In this document: piece after piece, positions 52,449 to 60,130 of the stretch
Layout: the number at the start of each line of letters is the position of its first letter
Numbering within the stretch: position 1 is the first letter of the stretch
Translations under genes and position numbers: made by a program
The notes under the pieces: model-generated
Told to the model about the DNA's origin: nothing
The model's input: only the letters and a program-made list of their open reading frames with translations
The model's database searches: none
NCBI RefSeq assembly: GCF_004004565.1
Contig: NZ_SACM01000004.1
Coordinates: 248,001-312,000, forward strand
Direction: 5' to 3'
From: Inhella crocodyli
GTDB taxonomy: Bacteria > Pseudomonadota > Gammaproteobacteria > Burkholderiales > Burkholderiaceae_C
Length of the DNA stretch: 64,000 nt

Positions 52449-53183
52449 TCAGCGCCGTCGCCAATCGTCCCAGGCCGGCACCAGCGCCATCCCAATCAAC
52501 ACCAGGGCCACGGGCACCGTGAACGGGTAGCCGACCGCCTTGAAGCCAAAGGCGCCGGCGATGCCCCCGCCCAAAAAGCTGGCGAACAAGCCCCCCAGCA
52601 CCACCAAGCGATCGCGATCGGCACGCACCGGCTCGGCCTCGGCATGCCGGTTCCAGTACACCCACTTGCCCAGCTCGATGCCCAGGTCGGTCACCACCCC
52701 GGTCATGTGGGTGGTGCGCACGGTGGCGTTGGACAGCTTCGTGACCATCGCGTTTTGCAGGCCCATGATGAAGCACAGCAGCAGCACCGTGGCCGGCAGC
52801 AGCAGTTCTTCGTGGCTCGCCAAGCGCGCGCCCACCAGCCCGAACACGAGCACGAGGACGGCCTCCAGCATCAGGGGCAGGGCGTACTCGCTGCTCATGC
52901 CGCGCCGGCGCGCGACGTTCACCATCACGGCACAAACCATGGCCCCGACCAGGAAGGCCAGCACGGCGACCCCAGCGTCCACCACCAGGGCCAGGTGGCC
53001 CAGGGCCAATTGATCGGCGAGCGACGACACCATGCCGGTGACGTGCGAGGTGTACTGCTGCACCGCCAGGAAGCCGCCCGCGTTGAGGGCCCCGGCCACG
53101 AAGGCCAGCACCCACCCCAGCTGGCGATTGGCGGCCGCCGTGCGCTGGCGGCCGATCAGGAAGCGCGCGTAGTCGGCTGGCAT
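52449..53183 (-). CDS. YoaK/DUF1275 family membrane protein
   Basis: A 244-residue protein with six membrane helices typical of DUF1275 (YoaK): FVAGALNAGGFLAVQQYTSHVTG is near the start (two parts, AGALNAGGFL and YTSHVTGMVSS), then FIMGLQNAMVTKLSNATVRT and THMTGVVTDLGIELG. The family is of unknown function, sometimes labelled a transporter. The start codon overlaps the stop of the upstream gene (TGATG). Confidence 0.9.
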   Translation of the reverse strand: MPADYARFLIGRQRTAAANRQLGWVLAFVAGALNAGGFLAVQQYTSHVTGMVSSLADQLALGHLALVVDAGVAVLAFLVGAMVCAVMVNVARRRGMSSEYALPLMLEAVLVLVFGLVGARLASHEELLLPATVLLLCFIMGLQNAMVTKLSNATVRTTHMTGVVTDLGIELGKWVYWNRHAEAEPVRADRDRLVVLGGLFASFLGGGIAGAFGFKAVGYPFTVPVALVLIGMALVPAWDDWRRR

Positions 53184-53944
53184 CAGCGCGCGCTGGCCGA
53201 CTTGGCGCGCTTGGCCAAGCGGGACATGGCGCCCATCACCCCGTGCCAGGCGGAGCGGTCTTGACGGTGCAGGCGCAGCACGGTGCTCGGGTCCAAGCGG
53301 TGCCGCAAGGGCTGCAGCGCGGCAAAGGCCACGGCGTTGCAGTCGTCCTCGTCGGGCACCAGCAGCACCTCGCCGTCGAAGGCCAGGCGCAACCGGGCCA
53401 GCTGGTCGTCGTAGCCGGGGTCGCCCGTGTGCAGGTTCACCACCAGCACGCCGGCGGGCGTGAGGCAGCGCGCGCAGGCGTCGTAAAACGCCTGGCTGGC
53501 CAGGGCCGGCGGTTGACCGCCCACGTCGAAGCCGTCGACCAGCAGGACGTCGTAATCGCGGGGTGGTGCCTGCACGAAGGCGGCGCCGTCGTCGCATCGC
53601 ACGCGGAAGCGCTCGCCGTCGGGCGGCACGCCAAAGCGCTCGCGCAGCTCGATCACGAAGGGGTTGATCTCCACCACCTTGAGCTGCGCGCCGGGCAGCT
53701 GGCGGTGGATGAACTTGGCCATCGAGCCCCCACCCAGGCCGATCATGGCGATGGCCTCGGGCGCCGGGTGGAACATCAGGAAGCCCATCATGAGCTGCGT
53801 GTAGCTCAGGGTCAGGCGGTCGGGGTGCTGGGTCTGCATCTCGCTTTGCGTGGCCGCGAAGCTGAAGTGCAGGGACTGGGTCGTCAGGGTCTGGCGGACG
53901 AAGGGCGCGCAATGGGCGTCGGTGGGCGAGAAGGCGCTGTCCAT
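53183..53944 (-). CDS. spermidine synthase-like methyltransferase-fold protein
   Basis: A 253-residue protein with a spermidine-synthase/SAM-methyltransferase fold: LTLSYTQLMMGFLMFHPAPE, MIGLGGGSMAKFIHRQLPGA, VEINPFVI, DGAAFVQAPPRDYDVLLVDG. The YDVLLVDGFDVG motif sits where polyamine synthases have their catalytic Asp (YDVIxxD). It lacks clear putrescine-site residues, so it may not make spermidine. It is translationally coupled to the YoaK-like gene. Confidence 0.85.
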   Translation of the reverse strand: MDSAFSPTDAHCAPFVRQTLTTQSLHFSFAATQSEMQTQHPDRLTLSYTQLMMGFLMFHPAPEAIAMIGLGGGSMAKFIHRQLPGAQLKVVEINPFVIELRERFGVPPDGERFRVRCDDGAAFVQAPPRDYDVLLVDGFDVGGQPPALASQAFYDACARCLTPAGVLVVNLHTGDPGYDDQLARLRLAFDGEVLLVPDEDDCNAVAFAALQPLRHRLDPSTVLRLHRQDRSAWHGVMGAMSRLAKRAKSASAR

Positions 53945-53981
53945 GGGCGGCGATTGTCGACGCCCACGGGGCCAGCCGGCC

Positions 53982-55241
53982 TCAACGCCAGCGCAGCACC
54001 TCGACCTCGTCCACCGTCGACGCCTGGTGCCCCCAGCTGCGGCGCAGGTGCGTCAGCAGCGCGGCCAGCTCGGTGTCGGTGAAGCGGTGCGGCGGCATGC
54101 CGTAGGGCCGCGGGTGCGCGGCGGTGCTGGGCGCGAAGCCGCCCTCCTGGATCACCCGCGCCAGGTTGCGCGCCGTGGGCTGCAGCAGGCTGGGGTTGCC
54201 CGCCAGGGGCGGGTAGGCCATTCGGCCGCTGCCGTCCACCGCGCCTTCGCCCTGGGCCCCGTGGCAGTCGGCGCAGTGCTTCTCGTACAGCTTGGCGCCC
54301 AGGGCCAGCAGGCGCGCACTGCCTTCGCCCGCCGGGGCGTCGCGCAGGGGCTCGGCCGGCAGTTGCGCCAGGTAGCTGGCCACCGCCTGCAGGTCCTCGG
54401 CGCGCCAGTGCTGGGTGCTGCGCTGCACCACCTCGGCCATGGGCCCGGCGGCCGTGCCCCAGCGGTGCTGGCCGTCGCGCAGCAGCGCCACGGTGTCGGC
54501 CGCCGTCACGCCCAGGCCTTGGACGGGGTGCAGCGAAGGCGCGTGCCAGCCCTGGCCCGGCATGTCGCCGCCGCCCAGGCCCGCGCGCTGCGCCCCCAGC
54601 GCGTTGCGGGGCGCGTGGCAGGCGGCGCAGTGCCCCAGGCCGTTCACCAGGTAGGCCCCGCGTGCCTCCGGCGCGTCCGAGGCCGGCGGTGGCGTGCCGG
54701 GGCGGAAATGCAGCGTCTGCCACACCGCCAGGGCCAACGCCGTGTTGTAGGGGAAGCGCAGCGCCTGCGGGGCGTTGGGCTGGGCCACGGGCGGCAGGCT
54801 TTGCAGGTAGGCGAACAGCGCGTCGCTGTCCTCGCGCCGCACGTGGGTGAAGTTCTCGTACGGGAAGACCGGCAGCAAGCGCCGCCCATCGCGGCCGCGG
54901 CCGTGGTGCAGCGCGCGCCAAAAGTCGTCGGCCGTCCAGGCGCCCAGGCCGTGGTCGCGGTCGGGCGTGAGGTTGCCCGCCACGGCACTCCCAAACGGCG
55001 TGGCCAAGGGCAGGCCGCCCGCGTAGGGCGCGCCACCGGGCGCCGTGTGGCAACCGGCGCAGTTCCCCACGGTGGCCAGGTAGGCCCCGCGTTGCACGCG
55101 CTCGGCCAAGGGCACGGGGCTCGGCGCGCCGGGGGGCTCGCGGCGGCTGGGGTCGTCGGTCAGCAGCACGCCCAGACCGATGAGCACCGCCACCGCGGTG
55201 GACACCGCCAGCCGCCGCCGCAGCGAAGGCTTGGCGCTCAT
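53982..55241 (-). CDS. tri-haem cytochrome c, alcohol-dehydrogenase type
   Basis: A 419-residue protein with an N-terminal membrane anchor or signal (LAVSTAVAVLIGLGVLL) and three haem-binding sites: CAGCH, CAACH and CADCH, each followed later by a methionine such as GMPPHRFTD or GDMPGQGWH. The layout matches the cytochrome subunit of membrane alcohol, aldehyde or gluconate dehydrogenases. No dehydrogenase subunit is adjacent; the partner is the di-haem cytochrome encoded upstream with a 4-base overlap. Confidence 0.92.
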   Translation of the reverse strand: MSAKPSLRRRLAVSTAVAVLIGLGVLLTDDPSRREPPGAPSPVPLAERVQRGAYLATVGNCAGCHTAPGGAPYAGGLPLATPFGSAVAGNLTPDRDHGLGAWTADDFWRALHHGRGRDGRRLLPVFPYENFTHVRREDSDALFAYLQSLPPVAQPNAPQALRFPYNTALALAVWQTLHFRPGTPPPASDAPEARGAYLVNGLGHCAACHAPRNALGAQRAGLGGGDMPGQGWHAPSLHPVQGLGVTAADTVALLRDGQHRWGTAAGPMAEVVQRSTQHWRAEDLQAVASYLAQLPAEPLRDAPAGEGSARLLALGAKLYEKHCADCHGAQGEGAVDGSGRMAYPPLAGNPSLLQPTARNLARVIQEGGFAPSTAAHPRPYGMPPHRFTDTELAALLTHLRRSWGHQASTVDEVEVLRWR

Positions 55242-55933
55242 TTCGGCACGCTCCCGCATTCCATCGCCCAGGCCTTGGGCGCCACCGTCGTGGCCTTGGC
55301 CGGTTGGGGCACCGGCTGCGCCTGCAGCCACAGCGCCAAGCGGCCCACGTCCTCCGGCGCCAAGCGCTTGGCCACCGTGGCCATGCAGTCGGGCGCGCGG
55401 GCCCGGCGCACGTCGTGGCGCCAAGCGCCCAGCTGCCCGATCAGGTAGTCGCTGGGCAGGCCCAGCAGGCCGGGCACGGCCGGGGCGATGCCCGTCAGCG
55501 CGTCGCCGTGGCAGCTCGCACACGCTGGCACTTGGCGCGCGGGGTCGCCGCGGCGCACCAGCGCCTCGGCGCGCGCCGCATCGGCCGCGCTCTGCCGGCT
55601 GGGCACGGGCGGCGGGTAGGGGAGGTCCAGGGCCGCGAAGTGCTCGGCGATCTCGCGCAAGTAGGCGTCGCTCAGGGGCGCAATCAGGCGGGCCATGCCC
55701 TCGTGCGGCCGCCGCCCGTCGCGCAGGTTCAGCAGCTGCTCGAACAGGTAGCCGGCCGGCTTGCCCGCAATGCGCGGCAGGTAGCCCTCGGGCGAGGCCC
55801 GCCCTTGCTCGCCATGGCAGGCGGTGCAAGCGAGCGTGCGTTGGGCCAGGGTGTCGGGGACGCGGAGGGGTTCGGCCTGGGCGGCGGCACCGAAGGTGCC
55901 AAGGAGGACGAGCAGCAAGATAAGCCGGGGCAT
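55238..55933 (-). CDS. di-haem cytochrome c (c4-like)
   Basis: A 231-residue protein with a signal peptide (LILLLVLLGTFGAAAQA) and two haem sites, CTACHGEQGR and CASCHGDALTG, in two c4-like domains. MARLIAPLSDAYLREIAEHF fits the cytochrome c4 helix with a distal methionine. It overlaps the tri-haem cytochrome gene by 4 bases (ATGA). The two should form a periplasmic electron path to a terminal oxidase. The start is chosen at the signal peptide; the frame extends 25 codons upstream. Confidence 0.92.
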   Translation of the reverse strand: MPRLILLLVLLGTFGAAAQAEPLRVPDTLAQRTLACTACHGEQGRASPEGYLPRIAGKPAGYLFEQLLNLRDGRRPHEGMARLIAPLSDAYLREIAEHFAALDLPYPPPVPSRQSAADAARAEALVRRGDPARQVPACASCHGDALTGIAPAVPGLLGLPSDYLIGQLGAWRHDVRRARAPDCMATVAKRLAPEDVGRLALWLQAQPVPQPAKATTVAPKAWAMECGSVPK

Positions 55934-56016
55934 GTCGCGACTCTGCCACGCCCCATGCCGGACTTCACAATCGCGCCCCTTTCCCATCGCCTCGCCCAGA
56001 GCGCCCATCCCCCTCG

Positions 56017-57156
56017 ATGAAACCCCTGCTCGCCCTCCTGCTTGCCCTTTGCGCCACCGCCTTGGCCTGGGCCGGCGAGCCCCGGCTCGTCAAGAGCTAC
56101 CAACTCCCCCGCCCGGTCGAGCCCGGCCACGGCCCCATCCGGGAGCAGGTGCTCGATGGCGACACCCTGGTCACCCTCTACGAAATCGCCTCGGACCGGC
56201 TCTCCCCCGGGTACACCAGCCTGCTGGTGGTGCACGAGCGCGAAGGGGATGGCTGGGTGGAGCGCGGACGCTTCGATGGGTACTCACCCTGCCGCAGCTG
56301 CCACATCGGGCGCCTCGGGCAGGGCATGGTGCTCTCGGGCGACCACCTGCTGGTGGGCTCCGACGAGGGCCGCTGGGTCAGCGGGGCCGTGTACGCCTTC
56401 CACCGCACGCCCCAAGGTTGGAAGGCCAGCGCCCGTTGGGCGCCTTCGTCGCAGCTCCATGCCTCGTACGGCAGTGCCATCGCCGTGCATGGCGACTGGG
56501 CGATGGTGGGCGCGCCCAACATCGACGTCGGGTGGTTCCCGTTCCGCCAACCGGCGCGCGGGGTCGTCTACGTGTACCGCTTCGTGAACGGCGAGTGGCA
56601 GTCCGAGGGCGAGCTGGCGCCCGAAGGCGAGCCGGTGAGCGACTTCGGCCGCGCCATCGCCTTGAACGCCGACACGGCCGTGATCGGCGTGTCGCGCGGC
56701 GCACCGCGCGTGTTCCGCCTGAACCGGGGTCGGTGGCGCCAAGAGGCGGTGCTGGAGAAAGCGACGCGGCTCGCCATTGGCAGCGCGTCCGTGGACGTCG
56801 GTGCAAGGGCTGCAGTCGCCGTCACGCAAGACACCGCCCATGTGTTCCACCGACCGGCCGGGACCTGGGAGGCTGCGGTGGAAGTGCCCCGTCCGCATCC
56901 TTACGTTTACGGCACCGCTCAGCTGGCCGGCGACTGGGTGCTGGTGTTCTTCTTGGCGCCCACGCCGCCCGGGGCGCACCGTGGCCCCGGGCAGTGGCTG
57001 GTGGCGCGCTGGCGGCCGCTGGGCAGCACCGAGCGCTGGGTGCTGACGGCACCCGCAGGGTTTGAGTTCCAAGGGGACCGTGCAAAGCCCGGCCGCGAGG
57101 GTCGGTGGGTGCTGCAGGGCGACAACGGCTGGGTGCACGAGTACCAGCTGGACTGA
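56017..57156 (+). CDS. secreted beta-propeller-like (FG-GAP) protein
   Basis: A 379-residue protein with a signal peptide (LLALLLALCATALAWAGE). The rest has repeated strands such as DGDTLVTLYE, LSGDHLLVGS, VHGDWAMVGAP, LNADTAVIGVS and AGDWVLVFFLA, each an aDxxxV/IGxP-type element, which suggests a seven-bladed FG-GAP/integrin-like propeller. One CxxC (SPCRSCHIG) occurs near residue 92; it reads as CRSCH, formally a haem-attachment motif. No function is known. It is divergent from the cytochrome genes and convergent with the S8 peptidase. Confidence 0.82.
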   Translation: MKPLLALLLALCATALAWAGEPRLVKSYQLPRPVEPGHGPIREQVLDGDTLVTLYEIASDRLSPGYTSLLVVHEREGDGWVERGRFDGYSPCRSCHIGRLGQGMVLSGDHLLVGSDEGRWVSGAVYAFHRTPQGWKASARWAPSSQLHASYGSAIAVHGDWAMVGAPNIDVGWFPFRQPARGVVYVYRFVNGEWQSEGELAPEGEPVSDFGRAIALNADTAVIGVSRGAPRVFRLNRGRWRQEAVLEKATRLAIGSASVDVGARAAVAVTQDTAHVFHRPAGTWEAAVEVPRPHPYVYGTAQLAGDWVLVFFLAPTPPGAHRGPGQWLVARWRPLGSTERWVLTAPAGFEFQGDRAKPGREGRWVLQGDNGWVHEYQLD

Positions 57157-57169
57157 GCCAGCACACGCC

Positions 57170-59014
57170 TCACTCCGCCAGCTTCGGCGGCTGCAAGAAC
57201 AGCAACCACTGATCGGGCGCTTCGGGCAGTTGCCCCTTGGCCAGCCGGTTGGCCCAGTGCCGCGCCGCCACGGGCGCGGCCACGCTGGTGCCGCCCATGC
57301 GCACCCAGCTGCCGGAGGTGACGCCGCTGGCCACCAGGCCGGGGGCGAAGGCGCCTTCGTCGGCGGTGGCGCGGGCGTCGATGCGGTGGCGTTGGCGCGC
57401 CGGCCCGCGGGGCTTGGGCTGCGAGGTGTACAGGGTGTCGCGGCCGTCGCTGACGCGGGCGGCGCCGACGACCATGGGCAGGGCCCCCGTGGCCAGCCCG
57501 TTCATCGAGCCGGCAGCGCCCAGCTCCAGGCCTACGGCCCCGGCCAGCACCGACTGCACGGGCTCGGGCTCGGTCCAGCGCGGCAGGTCGCCCTGCACGC
57601 GGGCGTCGACGTCCAGCGGCTCGGGGCCGGCGTTGCGCAGGCCCAGCACCCAGCCGCCCGCGGGCAGGCAGCCGCGCGGACCGGCCACGGGCGCCAGCGA
57701 CAGCTGCGCACGCAGCGTGCGGTCGCCGTCCAGGCCTTGGCTGTGCAGGCGCGCGGCCAGGGCCTCGCCCGCGAGCAAATCGCACTGCCGGTTCATGGCC
57801 ACCTCCTCGCTGGGCAGGGGCGCGATCACGCGCAGGCGCAGGTCGGGGGCGGTCTTGCCCAGGGCGTGCGCCCACAGCTCCAAGAAGCTGTCGGTGGGAT
57901 CGCCCGGCTGCAGGCGCCAGGTCAGGGTGGCCTCGGCCCCCGGGGCCAGGCGGCCCCCGGCGTTGGTGCCCTTGCCGGGGTCGATCAGGCGGTCGCCGCC
58001 GTTGTTGCCCGCGGCCAGCGCCACCAGCAGGCGAGGGCGGCGCTGCATCAGGTCGTCGATGGCGCGCTCGAGCGCCGAGCTGCCGTCGTGCGGGCCGGCC
58101 AGCAGGCCGAGGCTGATGTTGACCACGATGGGCGCCTCGGGGGCGTGCGCGTCCGCCAGGGCCAGCACGTAGTGCAGGCCGTCGAGCACCTGGGCCACGG
58201 TGGCCGTGCCCGTGCTTTGGCCCATGCGCGAGGGCGGCACCGAGACGAGCACCAAGGGCGCGCCGGCGGCCGCGTCGTCGTCGCTCGGTTTGGCACTGGG
58301 CGCCAAGGGCGGGCGGCGCGACAGGCCGGCCAGGGTGTCGAGCACGTGGGTGGCGTGGTCGGGCTGGCCCAGGGCGTGGGCCAGCAGCAGCTCGCGCAGG
58401 CCGAGATCGCGGTACACGCCCAGCTCGCCCTGCGGGTCGTGGCGGGCGCGCTCGCGCAGCGCGTCGATGGTGGGGCCGTCCAGCTCGCGGCCGTAGCCGG
58501 CGCTGGGCCGCAGCCAAGCGTCTTGCGTGGGGCGCTCGGCCTGGTCCCAAAAGCCGAGCAAGCGGGTCTCTTTCGGGCGCGCCCGGTGGGCAAAGGCGTC
58601 GTTGAGCACGGCGCCGCCGCGGTCGATCGCGGCCACCACCACCGCGGGGGCCTTCCGTGCGCGAGCGGGCAAGCGCAGGGGCGCGTCGGGCGGGCTCTGG
58701 AATGCCTGCGGCTGCGACATCTCGCTGCCGGGCAAGTCCCGCGCGGCAGCGGCCACGTGCTCGGCCCGCACCCACAGCACGCCCCAGCCGGTGTCGGGCG
58801 GGTTCCAGGGGCTGGCGAAGGCGTGGCCTTCGGCGCGGTGGCGGTCCAGCACGGCGTCCCAGGCCGCCCCGCGCGGCGCCAGCAAGGGCACCCACAGCGG
58901 CAGGCGGCTGGGCGGCTGGCCCGCCCAGCCCGTGGCCAGGCTCCAGTCGAGGTAGGGGTCGCGCGCCTCGGCCGGGGCCGGGGGGCGCCAGCGCAGGTCC
59001 TGGCTCAAGCCCAT
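57170..59014 (-). CDS. S8-family (subtilisin-like) serine peptidase, atypical
   Basis: A 614-residue peptidase. Probable catalytic residues: Asp in VAAIDRGGAVLND, His in PDHATHVLDTLAG (HATH in place of HGTH), Asn in LVALAAGNNGG, and Ser577 in MGGTSVAAPVAAR. It has no signal peptide, unlike most secreted subtilases, so it may act in the cytoplasm or leave by another route. The start overlaps the upstream PAP2-type gene by 10 bases. A long insertion between Asp and His (AHRARPKETRLLGFWDQAER) is typical of a little-studied subtilase branch. Substrate unknown. Confidence 0.88.
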   Translation of the reverse strand: MGLSQDLRWRPPAPAEARDPYLDWSLATGWAGQPPSRLPLWVPLLAPRGAAWDAVLDRHRAEGHAFASPWNPPDTGWGVLWVRAEHVAAAARDLPGSEMSQPQAFQSPPDAPLRLPARARKAPAVVVAAIDRGGAVLNDAFAHRARPKETRLLGFWDQAERPTQDAWLRPSAGYGRELDGPTIDALRERARHDPQGELGVYRDLGLRELLLAHALGQPDHATHVLDTLAGLSRRPPLAPSAKPSDDDAAAGAPLVLVSVPPSRMGQSTGTATVAQVLDGLHYVLALADAHAPEAPIVVNISLGLLAGPHDGSSALERAIDDLMQRRPRLLVALAAGNNGGDRLIDPGKGTNAGGRLAPGAEATLTWRLQPGDPTDSFLELWAHALGKTAPDLRLRVIAPLPSEEVAMNRQCDLLAGEALAARLHSQGLDGDRTLRAQLSLAPVAGPRGCLPAGGWVLGLRNAGPEPLDVDARVQGDLPRWTEPEPVQSVLAGAVGLELGAAGSMNGLATGALPMVVGAARVSDGRDTLYTSQPKPRGPARQRHRIDARATADEGAFAPGLVASGVTSGSWVRMGGTSVAAPVAARHWANRLAKGQLPEAPDQWLLFLQPPKLAE

Positions 59015-60093
59015 TCCTTTTTGACCAGCTCCCACAGGACGCGGTGGTCGGGCAGTTCGGGCGCCGGCAGCTCGCCGTCCAGCGCGCATTCGGGGCTGAG
59101 GTGGGCCCCGCCCTCTTGCAGGGGCAGGCCGGCCTCCGGCACGCCCCACTCGCCCGCGCCAAAGCGCCGCACGGCCAGTGCCGGGCGCTCGCCCACGCCG
59201 GCCAACAGGTAGTCGGCCACGGCCTCGCCCAGCAGGCGCCCGGCCAGGCTGTCCACCGGGAAGTGCACGCCGGCCACCACGCGGTTCTCGGCGATGCGCA
59301 GGGCCATGCGCCGCAGCATGGCGAGGCGCGACGGCGGCCCTTCGGCCATGAGGTGCGAGAGCACGGCCGCGACGACCGCCGATTCGCCCGCATGCCCGCT
59401 GGGCAGGCTGCGGTGGGCGGGGGGGTCGATCATCGGCAGCAAGTGCGGCGCCACCTCGTGCGGGCGGGCGCAGCCGAGTTGGTGCTTCACGCGCATCTGC
59501 AGCGCCATCTGCAGGGCCAACGCGGCGTCCAAAAACTCCAGGGTGCGTGGCATGCGCTGCACCGGCAATTGCGCGGCGCTGAGCAAGAAGGCCAGGGCCG
59601 ATCCCGACTGCGCGTGCACCTCCAGCACGCGGGTTTCGCGCAGCGGCACCAACTCGTCGACGCGGGCCACCTGCCCTGCGAAGTACGCGGCCGGGGGGCG
59701 GCGGAAGCTGACGAAGTCCTTCCAGGCGCCGGCTCCTCGGCCGGTGGTCCACAAGGCCACGGTGCTGGTCTCGGCCTTGGCGTCGGGCGTCACGCGCAGG
59801 CCGCTCAGGGACTCGGCCAGCAGCATCGGCGCGCGGTGCGCCTCGCCCGTGGTGCTCCAGGGCGTGGCGCCCACGTCCGCACGCGGCGCCTGGCCATCGG
59901 TGGGCAGGTTGAGCGTGAGCGCGCCGCGCGCGGCGACGAGGCAGGCGCTGAACTCGGGGTCGCCGCCGGCGGTCAGGGGCGGCAGATCGCCCGTGCGACC
60001 GATGCCCGCCGTCCGGCCGATGCCCGCGGTGCGCCCAATGCCGGCCGTTCGGCCGATGCCGCTTTGGGGGTCGATGCCATTCAAGAGGTTCAT
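59005..60093 (-). CDS. vanadium haloperoxidase / PAP2-type phosphatase
   Basis: A 362-residue protein whose active site is complete for the vanadium-dependent haloperoxidase/PAP2 acid phosphatase superfamily: Lys203-x6-Arg210-Pro (KHQLGCARP), PSGH with His234, and Arg271-x5-His277-x3-Asp281 (NRVVAGVHFPVD). The N-terminus carries four GIGRT(A/G) hexapeptides (residues 12-35). No signal peptide or membrane helix is evident, unlike membrane PAP2 lipid phosphatases, so it fits the soluble haloperoxidase-like group. It overlaps the downstream subtilase and follows the TPR gene by 37 bases. Whether it oxidises halides or hydrolyses phosphate cannot be told. Confidence 0.88.
   Translation of the reverse strand: MNLLNGIDPQSGIGRTAGIGRTAGIGRTAGIGRTGDLPPLTAGGDPEFSACLVAARGALTLNLPTDGQAPRADVGATPWSTTGEAHRAPMLLAESLSGLRVTPDAKAETSTVALWTTGRGAGAWKDFVSFRRPPAAYFAGQVARVDELVPLRETRVLEVHAQSGSALAFLLSAAQLPVQRMPRTLEFLDAALALQMALQMRVKHQLGCARPHEVAPHLLPMIDPPAHRSLPSGHAGESAVVAAVLSHLMAEGPPSRLAMLRRMALRIAENRVVAGVHFPVDSLAGRLLGEAVADYLLAGVGERPALAVRRFGAGEWGVPEAGLPLQEGGAHLSPECALDGELPAPELPDHRVLWELVKKEWA
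59989..60060. repeat. 18-base tandem repeat encoding GIGRTA, four copies
   Basis: Four 18-base units in a row encode GIGRTA, GIGRTA, GIGRTA, GIGRTG at the N-terminus of the haloperoxidase-like protein. The units differ at wobble positions (CCG/GCG/CCC), so the protein repeat is kept while the DNA has drifted. Confidence 0.88.
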
Positions 60094-60130
60094 GCCATGC
60101 CTTTCCAGGGGTGAGGGGGTCGGCGCGCGC

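Noticed and set aside
53183-53944. Calling this gene speE
   Set aside because: The fold fits, but polyamine-site residues are not evident and no speD or other polyamine gene is near; the general label is safer.
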